A stretch of DNA of 64,000 nt. Source: Raffaelea ambrosiae. Its lineage: Eukaryota > Ascomycota > Sordariomycetes > Ophiostomatales > Ophiostomataceae. The DNA is taken from assembly GCA_002778195.1 (NCBI GenBank), contig PCDI01000016.1, positions 814,237 to 878,236 on the forward strand, written 5' to 3'. The notes below the pieces were generated by a model. It made no database searches. It worked only from the letters and a program-made list of their open reading frames with translations, and was not told where the DNA came from. Position 1 is the stretch's first letter. Every line of letters starts with the position of its first letter. The position numbers and the translations under genes were made by a program. Below are positions 1 through 12,723 of the stretch, one piece after another.

Positions 1-950
1 AAAAACTCTCCGAAAAAGCTATGCGCGAAAGTTCGCAGGCGCAGCCATGCTTTTCAAGAGCACGGGGTCCTGGTAATGGTATGCTTAGAGTGGGGGGGGG
101 GTCCAGGGAGGCCCATGAGAATTCAGGAAAAAACGCAATGCGAACAAAACACAGCCGGGTCCAGGCTTCCTATGGGCGAGCCTCTTGGTGATCCACACCT
201 CACACCTGCAACCCACGAGGCGAGGCTGAGCGCGCCCGGGATATTTATTGGGCCTGGCCATGCAATTTTCTGGTGGTTTTTTTTTTTTTTTTTGCGGAGA
301 GTCTCTGAAGGGTATTTGTCAAGGAGAATGACTGGGCTATCCGTTGATGTGTCTGGTGATGGAAACTGGCAAGCAAGGGTTCTCAATGACCGAAAAGAGA
401 CAAAAGATGCCATCATTGAAAAAGCTGGACAACAAAACTTGACAAGAGGAGCGTCAAGTCCTGCAAGTGTAAGCACGAAGAAGCTCTGAGCTCGCCAGAG
501 CCGCATGAGAAATCTACCTACGGTCTAGTAGTGTCTACTAACCAAACTCATGTTTCAAAAGAAAAAAAAGAGAGAACTGAAATGTCAAACATGACACAAA
601 GCTCGGTCACCCATTTGCTTTCGTTCATACAAATATAGCATGTGTGATGCGCAAGATGCGTATGTGTATTTGGGCTGTTCGTGAACCCAGGTTTTATCTT
701 TCTTGCTTTTGTTTTGTCCTTGATGTACAGTTTGTACTTTAGAAGAGACCTTTTTTTTGGTCCAAGCATCCATATGTCCAATGTATAAATGTGTATGTAC
801 CGCATAGAAGAAAGGAAAGAAGACAGAAAATGAAATTAGGTAAAACACAAATCAAGAAGAAAAGAAATTAACAACCACTCAAAAACTCCAAGAAAAACGT
901 CGTCACCCTCGTCACCTTCGTCACCGTCGTCACCCACAGCACAACTTCAT
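1..950. other. Left-edge spacer, no supported gene
   Basis: No reading frame here resembles a protein. Open frames run through a G run near 90 and a T run near 278-293 and have no domain-like content. The segment probably holds the 3' flank of the chitin deacetylase gene that ends at 951. The triplet-like GTCACC repetition at 900-935 lies just past that stop codon and is probably untranslated. Confidence 0.6.
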
Positions 951-3012
951 CTAGTGATGCCGATGACCGCCACCGAACGACCAGCGTCTGCGGTAGCACA
1001 CGCCGTAGCTGTTCTGGCAGCTGTCGCCGCAGTAGTCGGTGGTTGAGCCGCACCTAGGCTGTTAGAACACAATCGAGCTTCCAAGAAAAGAGAAGGACCG
1101 AGCGAGAATGAAACGTACCATCCGTACTGAGAGCAGCAGTTGCCAAACTCACTGCCTATACACGTCTTGCCGTCACCGCAGGTGCCGTCCACGGAGATCT
1201 CCAGAGCGGTCGAGGGCGTGGCCGAGGCTGCCGAGGTACTCGCGACGGAAGCCGTCGACGTTTCCGGGGCGGTCGTGGTGGTGGCGCTGGTCGACCGCGG
1301 CGCAATCGACGACGACGACAACACTGACACCGGGCCCGTAGAGCTGGCCACAGACAGGACGGACGTGACGCTGTTGTCGTCTTCGTCGCTGCTGCTAGAA
1401 GAATAGGACGTGGGCCGGATCGTGGTGGACGGAATGGACGACGTGGCCGTGCTGCTGATGCTGCTGATGCTGCTCGTGCTGCTGGAATTGGTCCCGTTCG
1501 GCCCGGCGCGGTACCAGTTCTCCTCTGGATCGCCGAGGCACTCGCCGACGGTGACGGACCGGTAGCCCTTGGCAAAGAGGCCGGTCAGGACGTAGTCGGT
1601 CAGGTTGTACACGGTCTGGTAGTGGATGTCGTGCTCGATCATGAGGAAGTCCTGGGAGGCCGGGTCGGAGTTGTCGATGGCGTCGTCCCAGATGTCCTTG
1701 CTGGTCTGGATCTCGGTGGGATCGTCGTGGAGGTAGCCCTCGGTGTCGAGGTCAAAGTAGGTGATGTGGTAGCCGAGCTCGGACAGGATGGACGGGCAGG
1801 TGCCGGCGCAGATGGAGTAGGGCGGCCGCATGTAGGTGGGGAAGAAGCCGAGGATGTCGTTGAAGGCGATCTCGTTCCAGATGATCTGCTGCCGGTATTG
1901 CTCGTCTGTGAGCTGGCTCTGGTTCTGGTGCGACCAGGTGTGCGAGGCCACCTGATGGCCCTCGGCGATCATGCGCTGGAGACATTGTGTCAGTGTCCGT
2001 TTTCCAAAAAAAAGAGGGAGGACAAAGATGCACGTACCTGAATGTAGCCAGCCCACGGCTTGGAATAGTCATTGATCATGCCCTTGCCCAGGTTGTTGCC
2101 GGTGATGAAGAAGGTGGCCTTGGCTCCATAGCTCTGTGGAAGTGTTAATGGATGTGGAAGAAAGGGAGGGCAAATCAAAAGGACAGAACGAAAGAACGAA
2201 AGAACGGAGCTACTCACGGCAAACTTGTCCAACAGATCGCCCGTGTAATTGTAGGGACCGTCGTCAAAGGTAATGGCAATGTCGCCAACAGTGTTGCAGC
2301 TGTAGATGCCCACGCCGCCATAGTCCACGGAGCCGAGATGGGGCCGCTCGACGTCGGTCGTGTCCAGTCCGGATGGCTTCTGGTTGGCATCGCAGCCATC
2401 GCCGTAGTCGATCTGGCAGTCGGGTGCAGAGCAGTAGTCCGAGGTCAGGCCGCACCAGCTGCAATGGAAGCGTCAGCATATTTTCCATGGTGTGTAAGAC
2501 AGGCAAAGGCCGAAGCGCACAGAAGCGCGGCAGAGAAACGCAACACAAAAGCCGAAGCGCAACCAACCATTCAGCCAGAAAAGGAAGGTGAGAGTGTAAT
2601 ACAAAGAACAAGAGGAATAAAAAAAGCCCCAAAAAACCCCAAAAAACCCCCCAAAAAAAAACAGAAAGAAGAAAAAAAGACTGTAAACTCACCCTTCTGG
2701 CGAACAGCAGTAGCCGGACGCACAGCTGCCCAGTCCCGGGCCGCATTGGCCGTCCGTGCCGCCGACCTGTCTCCGGTCGAGCTCGTCTCTTCTTTGCGGC
2801 TGTGACGGCGCCTCGGCGGCTCTCTGTGCCGTGACTCCCAAGCCGGAATTGGCGGCCATCTCCGCACGACCGGCCGCCACCAGCTCGGACAGCAGCTTCC
2901 GGCCACCGCTGCCAAATAGCCCGGGAATGGGAGCGTCGCCATCATGGCCATGGGCATGGCCAGTGGTTGCCAGTGCCAGCAGCACCGGCAGCAGTGACTG
3001 TGAAACATACAT
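951..3012 (-). CDS. Secreted chitin deacetylase, CBM18-CE4-CBM18
   Basis: Predicted extracellular or wall-associated enzyme that removes acetyl groups from chitin. Five exons (3012-2693, 2458-2218, 2133-2038, 1975-1119, 1053-951) join in frame to 538 aa; every junction has GT/AG. Residues 1-18 are a signal peptide. A first CBM18 chitin-binding module spans exons 1-2 (CCSPEGWCGLTSDYC). The NodB/CE4 domain has TFDDGP (about 170), HTWSH (about 231), RPPY (about 269), a DLDTEGY segment and MIEHDIH near its end, covering the expected metal and catalytic motifs. A long Ser/Thr-rich linker leads to a second CBM18, completed only by the last intron (CCSQYGWCGSTTDYC), which confirms that splice. A TATA-like element lies about 150 bp upstream. 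The CBM18 modules make a chitin substrate much more likely than xylan. Confidence 0.93.
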
Positions 3013-6000
3013 CTTTTTGCGATGTCTTGTGTTGTTTTTTTGTTGTGTTGTCTTTTTTGTTGTCTTTTTCCCTTTTTTTTTGCCTTTTTTGCCTTGTTTT
3101 GCCTTTTTCCCAGTCTAACAAGAAGACCCTCCTGCTCCTCTCCTTCGTGAATCCCTCCCCCGAATTATATATGTTTATATGTCGACCGCATAAGGGGGGA
3201 GGAAGGTGTAAAATTTGATCCAATGCCAATTGTTCGTATGCACGCCACAAAGAAACAAAGGGAGCTGCAGGATTGGGATCAGGTAGCGGTGCGCAAAGCC
3301 GAAAACCCAAAACCACAAAAAAAAGAATAATACCACCGTACGTCGTTAGACGTTTGACGGCCAAGTATCTTGGCAATGCAGCACTAGTAAGGTGATGAAA
3401 CAATAAATCCAAAAATGCCTGACAAGGGAGTCAAAGTCAAAGAAAAACCGCCACGACTGTCAATGCCCAGGAAATAACACATCCAATGTTTTGGGGGTTG
3501 AGGAAAGGGGGTACGCCACACTTTTTTCCCCAATAATGCAACAAACTATCAAAAAAGAACCAACAGCAGAGCGCGAGGCTATTCAGCTGATGCAGGGTCT
3601 GATGGGTGGTATGGGGAAGGGCAGGGTAGGGGGATGCCTGCATGCATGCATGCATGCACAACACGAGATCGGATGGAGCTGTGTAAGGAAGAAAAACAAA
3701 AGCAAAAAAAAAGAAGAAAAAAAAGATGATCTGATTGCGCCAGGAGAGATCGGTCAAAGAAGCATACCAAGATATGCCAAGGCAAAGCTGATGTTATAAA
3801 CAGAAACAGGAACCCAAAAAAGGATGGGGACTGACGACGTAACCAGCTGGTCCCTGGTATATAAGATGAAACGGACAAGCCAATATGGGGGGGCAGAATA
3901 GGAGCCCAAAGCGTCCGCAATGCGGTAACGTTACCGAGAAGAGGAAACAAAACGACAGAGGGGAGAAAAAGGCAGAAGAGATGCACGCGTAGTCTAAAAT
4001 AAAACACAAGGACCAAAAGAAACAAAAGAGGAAATATGGGAAGGAACGGGCGAAAACGAGAAACGAGTGCCAATATTGGAAGGAGGATTTTGGGTCAAAG
4101 CAACGTCAACGCCAGCGGCAGCTGGTGCAACTCAAGGAAAAAAGGAATAAGGAAAGGAGAAAGTATATGCGAAAAAAAAAGAAAAAGAATAGACAGCTCC
4201 AAAAGAATGGCCAGGAAGAGCCCGGAGAGAACCAAGATGTGAGGCGTCTGCAAGTATAAGGGACAAAGGAAAAGAAAGACAAAAGACAAAAATGAGTGTG
4301 AACTGGACGAGGTTTCCCACCGATCCTGTGGGGAAGGCAGGCCGGGATGCCGAGAGGTACGAGAAGACCAGGAGAACACAAAGGGGGAAGAGGTCCTGCC
4401 TTTCTGCCTTTCTGCGCCGTACTTCCGGTGAGCCTTTATGTGTGGTTGATGTCCCATTAATTGGCTCATTCTACACTCACCCGGCCCAAAGACGCCTGCT
4501 TCTGCGCAAGAAGACTGCAGGCTTTGTTGGCACCCTCGTGGTTGAGTTTGAATGTGCCATTTTGAGTACGGAAGCACGAAACAGACGGATACAACGAACT
4601 AAAGAACAAGAGACGAATAAGAGACAAGACGAGGAAGGAAAAAAAAAAAAAAACCGTTGCCGGCAGGCTAAAAGCAACGTCGCCCTCTCAATTAAGCCTA
4701 CAGAGGAAACAAACAAACAAAAAAGACTTGTTTGGCTCAATCAATATATGAATTGAAACAAAAAAAAAAAAGGCGTGAACAATACCCAGAAGAAAGAGAG
4801 TCACAGAGCACAGAGAGAGAAGAGGAGCCTCCTCTTCGAGGCTGTTTACTAATAGGGCTGATTTCCCGTTCCAGCTAATTTGCACAGGCCCAGCTTGGGC
4901 TCATGCAGACACCCGTTTTCCGATGGCCAAGATCAAAGATGGCCCAACCAAAAGAGGCTGCGAGTGATGGTCACACACTTGTGTCTGTGTGCATGCTGTC
5001 TATGCAGAAAGACACAACACAAGAGAAAAAGAGAAACAAACGAAACTGAAATGAATATACCAATGTGGATTGCTGTGGATGAAAGTTGGAAAGCCGAAAA
5101 GGGCCCCCTTCCGGGACGGCACAGCAGAGTCCGGTTTTCTGGACCGCCATTTCCTTCCTTCTCTGGAAATGCCCTGTTCATCTCTGTTCCATCTCAGGAT
5201 GGTGCGTAGTATCTGCCAGGTCACCCTGGCGGGCCTGTGACTGTTGAGCCCCCCTTTCATGTGCCGCGATGCCGTTGATCCGTGCGGTCCGGCTTGCCTT
5301 ATTTCGTCAATTCACTGTCTTTTTTCTCTTGAGAGGGTGGCAGGCGGTTTCGTTTCGTTCCGTGATTTTAACTTAACAGGGGGAAGACGAGATGCGCATA
5401 TATGTATATATGTGCGTGTATATATTTATTGCCTTACGCAATGCCGGATCGTCGCAACGGGCACGTTACGTTCAAATCCGGATTTTCTATTTTTTATTTT
5501 GGTGTGCACATCGAGACAAAAGGGACACTTTTGTTTGCCCTGAAACGGAGACGTAAAACAGATGTTCAAGACGTTAAAAAAAGTGCATCCACGCAATTAC
5601 ATCTCGGTAATACCCATGTTTTTTTTTTGGCCGCTCCATGCAAAATTTGCCAAAAACAATAAATACAGAAGCCCGCCCGAAAACACCATTTGCCTCTAGA
5701 AGAACAACAAGAAAAGACAGATGTCCCTCAGCATAAGAATATTACAACAGAGAAAAGACAAGAATGAAAAAGTGAGTCATAAATGGTACTTGTACATGAA
5801 ATCGAATTTCATCAACGGATATGACTCGGTGCTGGAGAAGAGGCCAAAGGCACAAAGACTATGGCTTGCTTCTTGTCGTGCGGTGAGTCCCATTGCCGTG
5901 AGACGCATGCAGTTGCCCGCAAAGGCATGCAAAAGAAATCCGGAGCCGAGCTGGAAACAGTCGGCTGCGCAGACCTGACTGAGGTTGAGATGACCCGGAT

Positions 6001-6017
6001 CGTGGGGAGGAGAAGGC
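3013..6017. other. Intergenic spacer, about 3 kb, no supported gene
   Basis: The left part is the promoter of the chitin deacetylase gene. The rest is purine/pyrimidine-skewed with A and T runs. Apart from the TATA-like element at 3165-3171 I see no RNA gene or protein-like frame. The longest frames are low-complexity Phe/Leu/Ser or Lys/Arg products of these runs. A short T/A-rich alternating stretch (5398-5432) is present but has no assigned role. Confidence 0.55.
3165..3171 (-). promoter_or_regulatory. TATA-like element of the chitin deacetylase gene
   Basis: On the minus strand the sequence reads TATATAA about 153 bp upstream of the ATG at 3012, between a pyrimidine-rich leader and the upstream spacer. 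Position and strand fit a core promoter. This rests on sequence match alone. Confidence 0.45.
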
Positions 6018-7635
6018 CTATTGATCACCGGCGTTGTCGTTGTTCTCGTCGCCATCGTCGCCCTCGTCGCCCTCGTCGCTTCTATCGTCCTTCGTCTCGT
6101 CCTCTGCTTTCTTGTCGTCCGAGGTCTCGCTGCTTTCCTTGTCTTCCTGGTTTTCGGACTTGTCGTCTTCTTTCTTCTCGTCCCCCTTCGTCTCACCTTC
6201 CTCGTCATTCTTGGAAGAAGGACCGGTCTCTTTTGGGCCGTCCGAGTCCTTCACGGAGGAGCCCGGCTTCGCGCTCGCATCTGTCTTGCTAGCATCCTTC
6301 GTCTTTGCAGCTTCAGCGGACGACGCTGATGCCGCCGACGCCGAGGCTGCCGCACGGGAGGCCGACTTGACGCTCTCGACACTGGCCACAGATTTCTTGT
6401 ACTCCTCGGCAACCTTCTTGGGGTCGGGCTTGATGTGGCCCTCGCGGTCGTCACCTTCGCACCGCTCGCGCTCCATCTTCATATCGACGATCAGGCTCAG
6501 CTCGGGGCAGTAGTCAAAGATCTTCTTGCGCTGGTCCTTGTTCTTCCATACGCTGTCGGGTAGGTTCTTTCCGCTGTTCGGCACGTGGAAGCCCATGGGC
6601 TTCTCGACGTAGACATTCTCGACGGCAAGCGCGTTGAGACCGGACGTGACCTTCTCGCCGGGCAGGAGATACACGCGACGACCGAACCACTCGTCCTCAG
6701 GCTCCGAGCCGTTGAACCGTGCCTGGAACGAAAGGACACGGCGGATAGCCGACACCTTGCGCAGAGAGAGGCCACCGGTGCCGGAGAATCTGTCGTTCGC
6801 GGATCTGGGGTGGGTTAGTTGGCGCTTCGAGGCTGGGGTTGGAGAAGGCAGGCAACTAGTGTGGGGGGGGGAGACAGAAAGAAAACAAGACAGAGAACCC
6901 CGCCCCAAAACAGAACGAACGTACCTTGGCGCACCAGCCCAAGACCAGTCGAGCCAATCGTTTAGGCTCTTGGGCGAGTTGGCGCAGAGAATGCTGTCCG
7001 ACTCGTACTTGAGAATCCACTCGACACCCGGCAGGAACTCGTCGTAGAAACGAATGTCGGTGAGCATGCGGTAGACCATCTCCTTGTCGGTGATGGCCCA
7101 CGGATCAGGCAGCTGGAGGAGATCGAGCTTGCCGATGACCTGCTGGTGCTTGATGGCATAGGCGCGGCTGACACTGAAGACGCTCTTGTCGGAGCCAATG
7201 AAGACGAAGCGCCAGTCGGGCGGCACGACGGAGACCATGTGCAGGATCAGGGGGACGAGGTGCGGCAGCGGACGCGGCTCAATGATGAGGGCAACCTTGC
7301 TGGCATTGAACTGGGACGCAGGCTGCTCGGGCAGCTTCCAGTCGACCTTGATGGTCGGGATCTTCTGGCGAGCCTCTTGCAGACGAGACGAGACTTGTGC
7401 GCGGATGATGGGTTCGTAGGATGGCAGGAGATGGGCAAACCACCATCTACAAAGCACAGGATTGTCAGATCGGAAAGCTCGACGGCTCGCGGACACGGCC
7501 TCTGGGGGAGGGCAGAGGAAAAGGGGCGGGGGGGGGGAGACGAGCTACTCACGTTATGACCAGAGATACGAGCAAGATGGCCTTGCCTTTGGTAAAGGCG
7601 AACGGCCCTGGCTGGGGCTGCGAGGCGCCCATCAT
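6018..7635 (-). CDS. DUF5672 family glycosyltransferase-like type II membrane protein, acidic-tailed paralogue
   Basis: Three exons (7635-7553, 7446-6925, 6804-6018) join in frame to 463 aa. The first exon supplies a signal-anchor (AILLVSLVITWWFAHLL), implying a lumenal catalytic domain in the secretory pathway. The body matches the DUF5672 pattern: VALIIEPRPLPHLVPLILH, SVVPPDWRFVFIGS, YESDSILCANS (a DxD-like centre), an NDWLDWSWAGAP segment, GTGGLSLRKVSAI, and SEPEDEWFGRR. The last 120 or so residues are a disordered Ala/Ser then Asp/Glu/Lys-rich tail. A paralogue lacking this tail lies at 10343 on the opposite strand. Two start codons are adjacent (MM); I use the first. Donor and substrate are unknown; the glycosyltransferase assignment is a family-level inference. 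Confidence 0.88.
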
Positions 7636-10342
7636 GAACAGAGCGAGTATGTGACCAAGCTGAAATGGGGAGCAGGCACGGGATGTCGCGCTGGGCCTGA
7701 GGGGGGATGCACGCAAACTGGGGGTGGAGGAGTGTGTGAATGTGAAGCTTGACGAAGGAGAAAGACACTGCGCAGAAGAGAAGAAGCGGCCAGATGCCAA
7801 AATACAAGGCACAAGAGAAATGGCTGGCGTGGCGGCGCTATGGGGACTAGCGCGCAGCGGCGTCAGAATGGCAATCACGTGACGTGCCCACTGCCTGAAC
7901 GGGCGGTGTTGGAGGAAAATACGAGGCAAATTACGGCCGCCGATTTGTTGCCCATTAGGGGCTGAGAGCTCCGAAAATAAATTCGCACAGCAGAGCGGCT
8001 GGCATGCATGGCCGAGCCCCCTGACGGCTTTTCGTCTTTCTTTTTTCGTCTTTTTTTTCCTATTTTTCTTTTTCTTTTTCTTTCCTTCTTTCGGTGCTGT
8101 CTCTGTCTTTGTCGTTTCCCTTCATTTTCTCCTTTTCTTTTTGTCGTTTACGCCCTTTAGTCCGGCACTCCTCACAGGCCCCTGCGCCCTTTGTGGCTTT
8201 ACTACATAGTACATACGAGTAGTATGTACTGTCTCGGCGGATATTAATTAACCGTCCCCTTGCTGCCCCTGTTTGCCTTGGCCTGGTCGAAGTCTTCTTT
8301 GTCCTTGGCGCATCTGACGTCGTCGCCGCCGGGCACTCCACCCCCTACTACCCTGCGACGACAAGTACAGGGGTGATGGCTTTGGCCTTGTCCTGGAGCT
8401 TCTCCTGTTAGAAGATAGTCAACTTGTCTACGAGTACTATGGTATCTGGCCACGCCGCGTATGTGTTTGTGGTTCTCCAGCAATCCGTAACAGATAGCGT
8501 TTATGGTTGTGGCAGGCGCGAGTGTGGGCATCGGTGGCAGGTACAGGCCAAGGTACCTGCCATGTACCTGTCCGGTGGGGCTGCCCACCAGGTCCTTCCC
8601 GGGCTGGCAGTCATTAAAGGCACACGAAAACGAGGAGCAGTCGGGAAGTGCAGAAGGCTGAAAGATCCAAACACTCGGCGAAATGAGAAGACGGGGGTTT
8701 ACACCGTAGCTTGCTGCTAGGGCTGCACGCAAAATTGGCTGTCGACGTCAGATCTTGGCGAAGATTGTTGGCTGTCAGCATTTGCCGGTGAGCTGGTTGG
8801 TGGTGGTCCTGGTCGCAAGAACAATGCAGCATCTGCGTGTTGGCGGAAGGATGCATGGGGCATGTAGCAGCCGTGGAGGGCCGCCCGCTGTCGCAGGTTG
8901 TGCCCACTCGTATTTGTCTATCGTATAAGCTTTCTAGTGAGACGCAGGCGACCGTAATGCAATCTGGACTGTATGACAGTGTGTTTTGCCCACGAGTAGG
9001 TAGTGTAGTAAGTGAAGATACGAGTGCTGTGCGAGATTTGCATCTTATTACGAGCGGCACCCCTTCGCTCCTGCCAACGTCGTATCGTCCCCGAGACCGC
9101 ACGCGAGCGGTTCCTTTGCTTCTTCGCTTGCCTGGGTTGCGTGAGATTGAGGGGCCAGTCGAGTCGCCGTCGCACCTTCCTTCGCAGCGAGCCACACACA
9201 CAGGAAAAGACACGCGGTGGTAAAAACAGGAAGGCACGACCACGACGAAGTCCAGAAAAAGAAAGGTCGCAAAGCGACAAAAAGGGGGCACGTTGCACGG
9301 CCCAGTGGAGTCTCCAGCGACAAGGGCAACGCGGCCACTTCCCATTCTGCTGCGCGTCACTGCAGTCTTACGTGTGCCGGCTAAGTCATCGCAAGTACCC
9401 CATTGGTATCTTACTCTTACTCTTTCTATTCGACGCCACAGTGGTTGGTAGTGGGCATTTGTTCACGTTGCTCTTTCCTTTTCTTGTTTGCCTCCCTGTC
9501 TGGCGCAGAACTAGCATCGGAAGGAGCGACCGTCTTCGAGGCTGATCCACGACGCCTGTTGCCGTTCTGCTCGGTTTTCGTGTTGTCTCCTGTCTGCAAC
9601 TCTTCCTGCAACTCACCTGCTTTTCTTCCCCTTCCCTCTTCCTCAATACCGTTTCCGGCCTCCTCCCATCCTCCTGTGTTTCGAGTGCTAATCCGCTCGC
9701 CAGCAGCCATCCTCTGACGGACTCCGCCTACTGCACCCGGCCAATCACATTTTGTGGCGATCGGCCTAGCTAGTCCCCCTAGTAATACCTTCCGTCCATC
9801 TTCCCTGTCGTATAGTTCCACCACTTCCTTTTTTTTTTACCCTTGATACGACTTGCTTGTGCACTCCCTCTCTTTGCATCCGTCCACGAACCTGTCTTTT
9901 GTTTGCTCTTGTGCGACCGCGCAACCAAGGCGGACCGACAGACAATCCGAGTCAAACGCAGAACAAAGCAGACCGACGTTGTGCGAAACGCTGAGCCCGA
10001 GACGACATCCCAGCGGCACAAATACAGCCAACACGCCTCTAACCGGCCAACAGCCCAGGCCGTCGTCGTTGGTTCCCACAACGACGCACGATTGGATTTT
10101 TGTTTTCTACCCCCTGTGCGAGACGATTTTCGGGATTGGCCACGTTTGCTCGTGTCCCCCTCGATCTATCACGAGTTCATCACCTCGAATCCGAGTGAAT
10201 TATAACGCGCAGCTTGACCCGTCCCCCGGCGCAGCTCGTCTCCAGAGACAGAGACTCGTATTTCGACTGCTGCGACCCGCGACCCTGACGAGAGACCGGC
10301 GGGCAGCTGCCTTGAAGGCCATCCCGCGCACAATTCCACACC
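7636..10342. other. Divergent intergenic region between two DUF5672 genes
   Basis: This 2.7 kb stretch must contain both promoters of the divergent DUF5672 pair. The part nearest the plus-strand gene (about 9480-10340) is pyrimidine-rich and leader-like. An inverted repeat sits at 8208-8230. The open frames found here (for example 8614-9360 on the minus strand) have no domain-like content, and I do not call them. Confidence 0.55.
8203..8230. repeat. TACATAGTA word overlapping a 9-bp inverted repeat
   Basis: TACATAGTA occupies 8203-8211. It overlaps the left arm of a perfect inverted repeat, AGTACATAC (8208-8216) and GTATGTACT (8222-8230), with loop GAGTA. It belongs to the dispersed palindromic word family seen throughout the noncoding DNA of this window. 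Confidence 0.8.
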
Positions 10343-11742
10343 ATGTCGGCCGCAGCAGAGCCGCTCATCAAGCGGCGAGGCATCGACTCCCTGCGGGACG
10401 TCAACCTTGACGATGTCAAGGAGGCCGTGACCGCGCTCTCCATGGCCGCATGGGCCCACACGACACGGCGCATGCGGCTCTTTGGCCTGTTTGTGATTTT
10501 GATGTAAGTGGCTTCCTGATGAATGCGACTGGGCTGGGTTGGGCTTGGCTTTCTGGGGGCGGTGGTACCTGAACGCCTTCCCACCAACTGTCTGCCCGTT
10601 TTCCCCGATCTGCCGCTGTGCTCATTCGCTGACCCTCGTGCGTTTCCAGGGTCATGTCAATATATTTCTCCGAGTCATTACTCGCAGCGAGCAATGTCAA
10701 CGTGCCGTCCATCAAACTGGAGTATGGCAGCAGCCTGCAACACTATTCGCAATACAACGAGTCCAAGGTCGGCCTGCTCATCGAGAACCGGCCGTTCCCC
10801 GTGCTTGCGCCGCTGATGCTGCACTTCATCTCGGTCGTGCCGCCAGACTGGCGCTTCCGCTTTATGGGCTCCATCGAGTCGGTCCAGAAAATCAACGAGT
10901 CTGTCGCCATTCGCGAGTACGTCAAGGCCGGCAAGCTGGACCTGACATACATCCCCTCCAACATGTCCACAGGCAGCCAGGAGGAGATCAGCCGCTTCCT
11001 GACCACCAAGTGGCTGTACGAGGTCGTGCTGCAGCCTGCCGAGTGGCTGCTTGTCTTCCAGAGCGACAGCATCCTGTGCGCCAACTCCCAGCGCAATTTG
11101 AACGACTACCTGGAGTACCACTGGATTGGCTCCCCGTGGCACCCCAGCAGCCGCTGGGGCGGCAACGGCGGCCTGTCGCTGCGCCGCGTCAGCGCCATGG
11201 TCGACGTGCTGCGCGAGCAGGTGCGCATCGACGGCAGCGATCCCGAGGATGTGTGGCTGGCCGAGCGCCTTGGCCACCGCCCGCAGTCCAAGGTCGCCAA
11301 CGGCACCGTGTCGCTCTCCTTCTCCGGCGAGCAATTCGACGGCGTGCACGTCGAGCTCGACAACTTTACCATCTCGGCTGCTAACAAGACCGAGCTGGCA
11401 GCAGCTGCCGCGGAGGGCAAGCTGGTGGAAGGCATCGACGACTGGCGCGTCGGATTCTACGAGCCCATGGGCTACCACACCGGCGGATCAGGCAAGTACC
11501 TCAATGGCCGCGTCTGGGGCACCCCGGAAATGCGCCGCCATATCTGGCGGTACTGCCCCGAGGTCAAGATGACGCTGGCCATGGACGCTGCCAAATTTAT
11601 TCCCGGCGAATGTGGCGCGGTTTGGAAGCGGTCGGTCGACATCCCTGGCGCTCCAGAAGGCATTGTGGATGTTGGTTATGGCACCGAAATCCTCGACGAC
11701 GTGCTATATCCTGTGCTGCCTCCTGGCTTGTACCCATGGTAA
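10343..11742 (+). CDS. DUF5672 family glycosyltransferase-like type II membrane protein, tailless paralogue
   Basis: Two exons (10343-10503, 10650-11742) join in frame to 417 aa. The intron has GTAAGT and TTTCCAG. An N-terminal cytosolic stretch is followed by a signal-anchor spanning the intron (LFGLFVILMVMSIYF). The domain parallels the gene at 6018-7635: VGLLIENRPFPVLAPLMLH, SVVPPDWRFRFMGS, FQSDSILCANS, NGGLSLRRVSAM, SDPEDVWLAERL. The C-terminus ends soon after the conserved YCPEVKMTLAMD region, without the acidic tail. Several N-x-S/T sites are consistent with a lumenal domain. The ATG follows a CACACC context and a long pyrimidine-rich leader. Enzymatic activity is inferred from the family, not shown. 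Confidence 0.9.
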
Positions 11743-12723
11743 TAAATTTATGGCGCGCCCTTCTCTCTCTCCCTTGCGGCGCCCATACAACTTTATACAT
11801 GCCATACACAAGCGCTTTCCTTCTTTTTTCTACTTTCTCTGCGCTGCTACATACCTTCTTTTTTTCTATCTCTCCCATATAAACCGTTCTTACCATGTTT
11901 TGCTATATAACTTCCTGCTTTGGGTTATTGTCCTTTCTGGATATTCGCATGGCGAGGTTTACATTTTCTCCCTTTCTTCATTATTTCTTCTATTTCATCA
12001 CCTGGCTCCTTTTTTTCCCCACCCCCTTACTCTCCCAGGTCCCTCACATCTTGGAAGAGCCGAAGACACAGAGAGGAAAAAAGAACACACTGCCAAACAC
12101 CATTGCTTTGTATAACTAGACCCATGATTGCTCGGAGGAATGTTTCTTGACGGCTATGGGTGTTTTTCTATTTTACCGTTGCGATTTACGTTGATGCTTG
12201 CGTTTCGGGCATGGCAGGGGCTTAAAACTGGCGTTCCGAAAGAAGATTGGTTTTTGAAGGAGGATTTCGTTCTCTGCGTTGTCCCCCCCAGTGTATGCGA
12301 GACAAACACACAGAAATAACAAATAGGCATCTGTTTCCATTCTTTTTGGGGCATTGGATATCTTGGAAGAGACCTGGACGTGTGGGGTGTATCAGGATAA
12401 TAGACAACTAATGTCAAGTTGTCTTCAGAGACATGCTTGTGGTAAATCTTCTTGCCACTAACTGGTTGAAGCTCTTTTGTCGCACATGCGAGAAAAATAC
12501 GTTAGAATGCCAGTCTTTTTTTGTTCTTCGTGTTATGCAGATGCAAACGTTCAATAAATACAGGAAGGGCTGGTGAGCTTTTGTTTCCCCTTCCCTCCTT
12601 TTCCTAACTATTCTTACAATTTCTTTGTGTTTGATAGGTCCGCCGTTTTTTGTTTTGTTGCTATATGAGGAACCAATTCCTCTGCCTCGCTCTCCTCCTG
12701 CTGTCTATCCTTTCAGTGCGTGA
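11743..12723. other. Convergent 3' spacer between DUF5672 and SEC12 genes
   Basis: This stretch lies between two gene ends and should hold both 3' untranslated regions. AATAAA-like words occur just after the DUF5672 stop (11741-11746) and near 12553. No coding or RNA gene was recognised. Confidence 0.55.

Noticed and set aside
8614..9360. 248-codon minus-strand frame between the DUF5672 genes
   Set aside because: No domain, mixed Cys/Thr/Ser composition, overlapped by other frames; treated as promoter and leader DNA.
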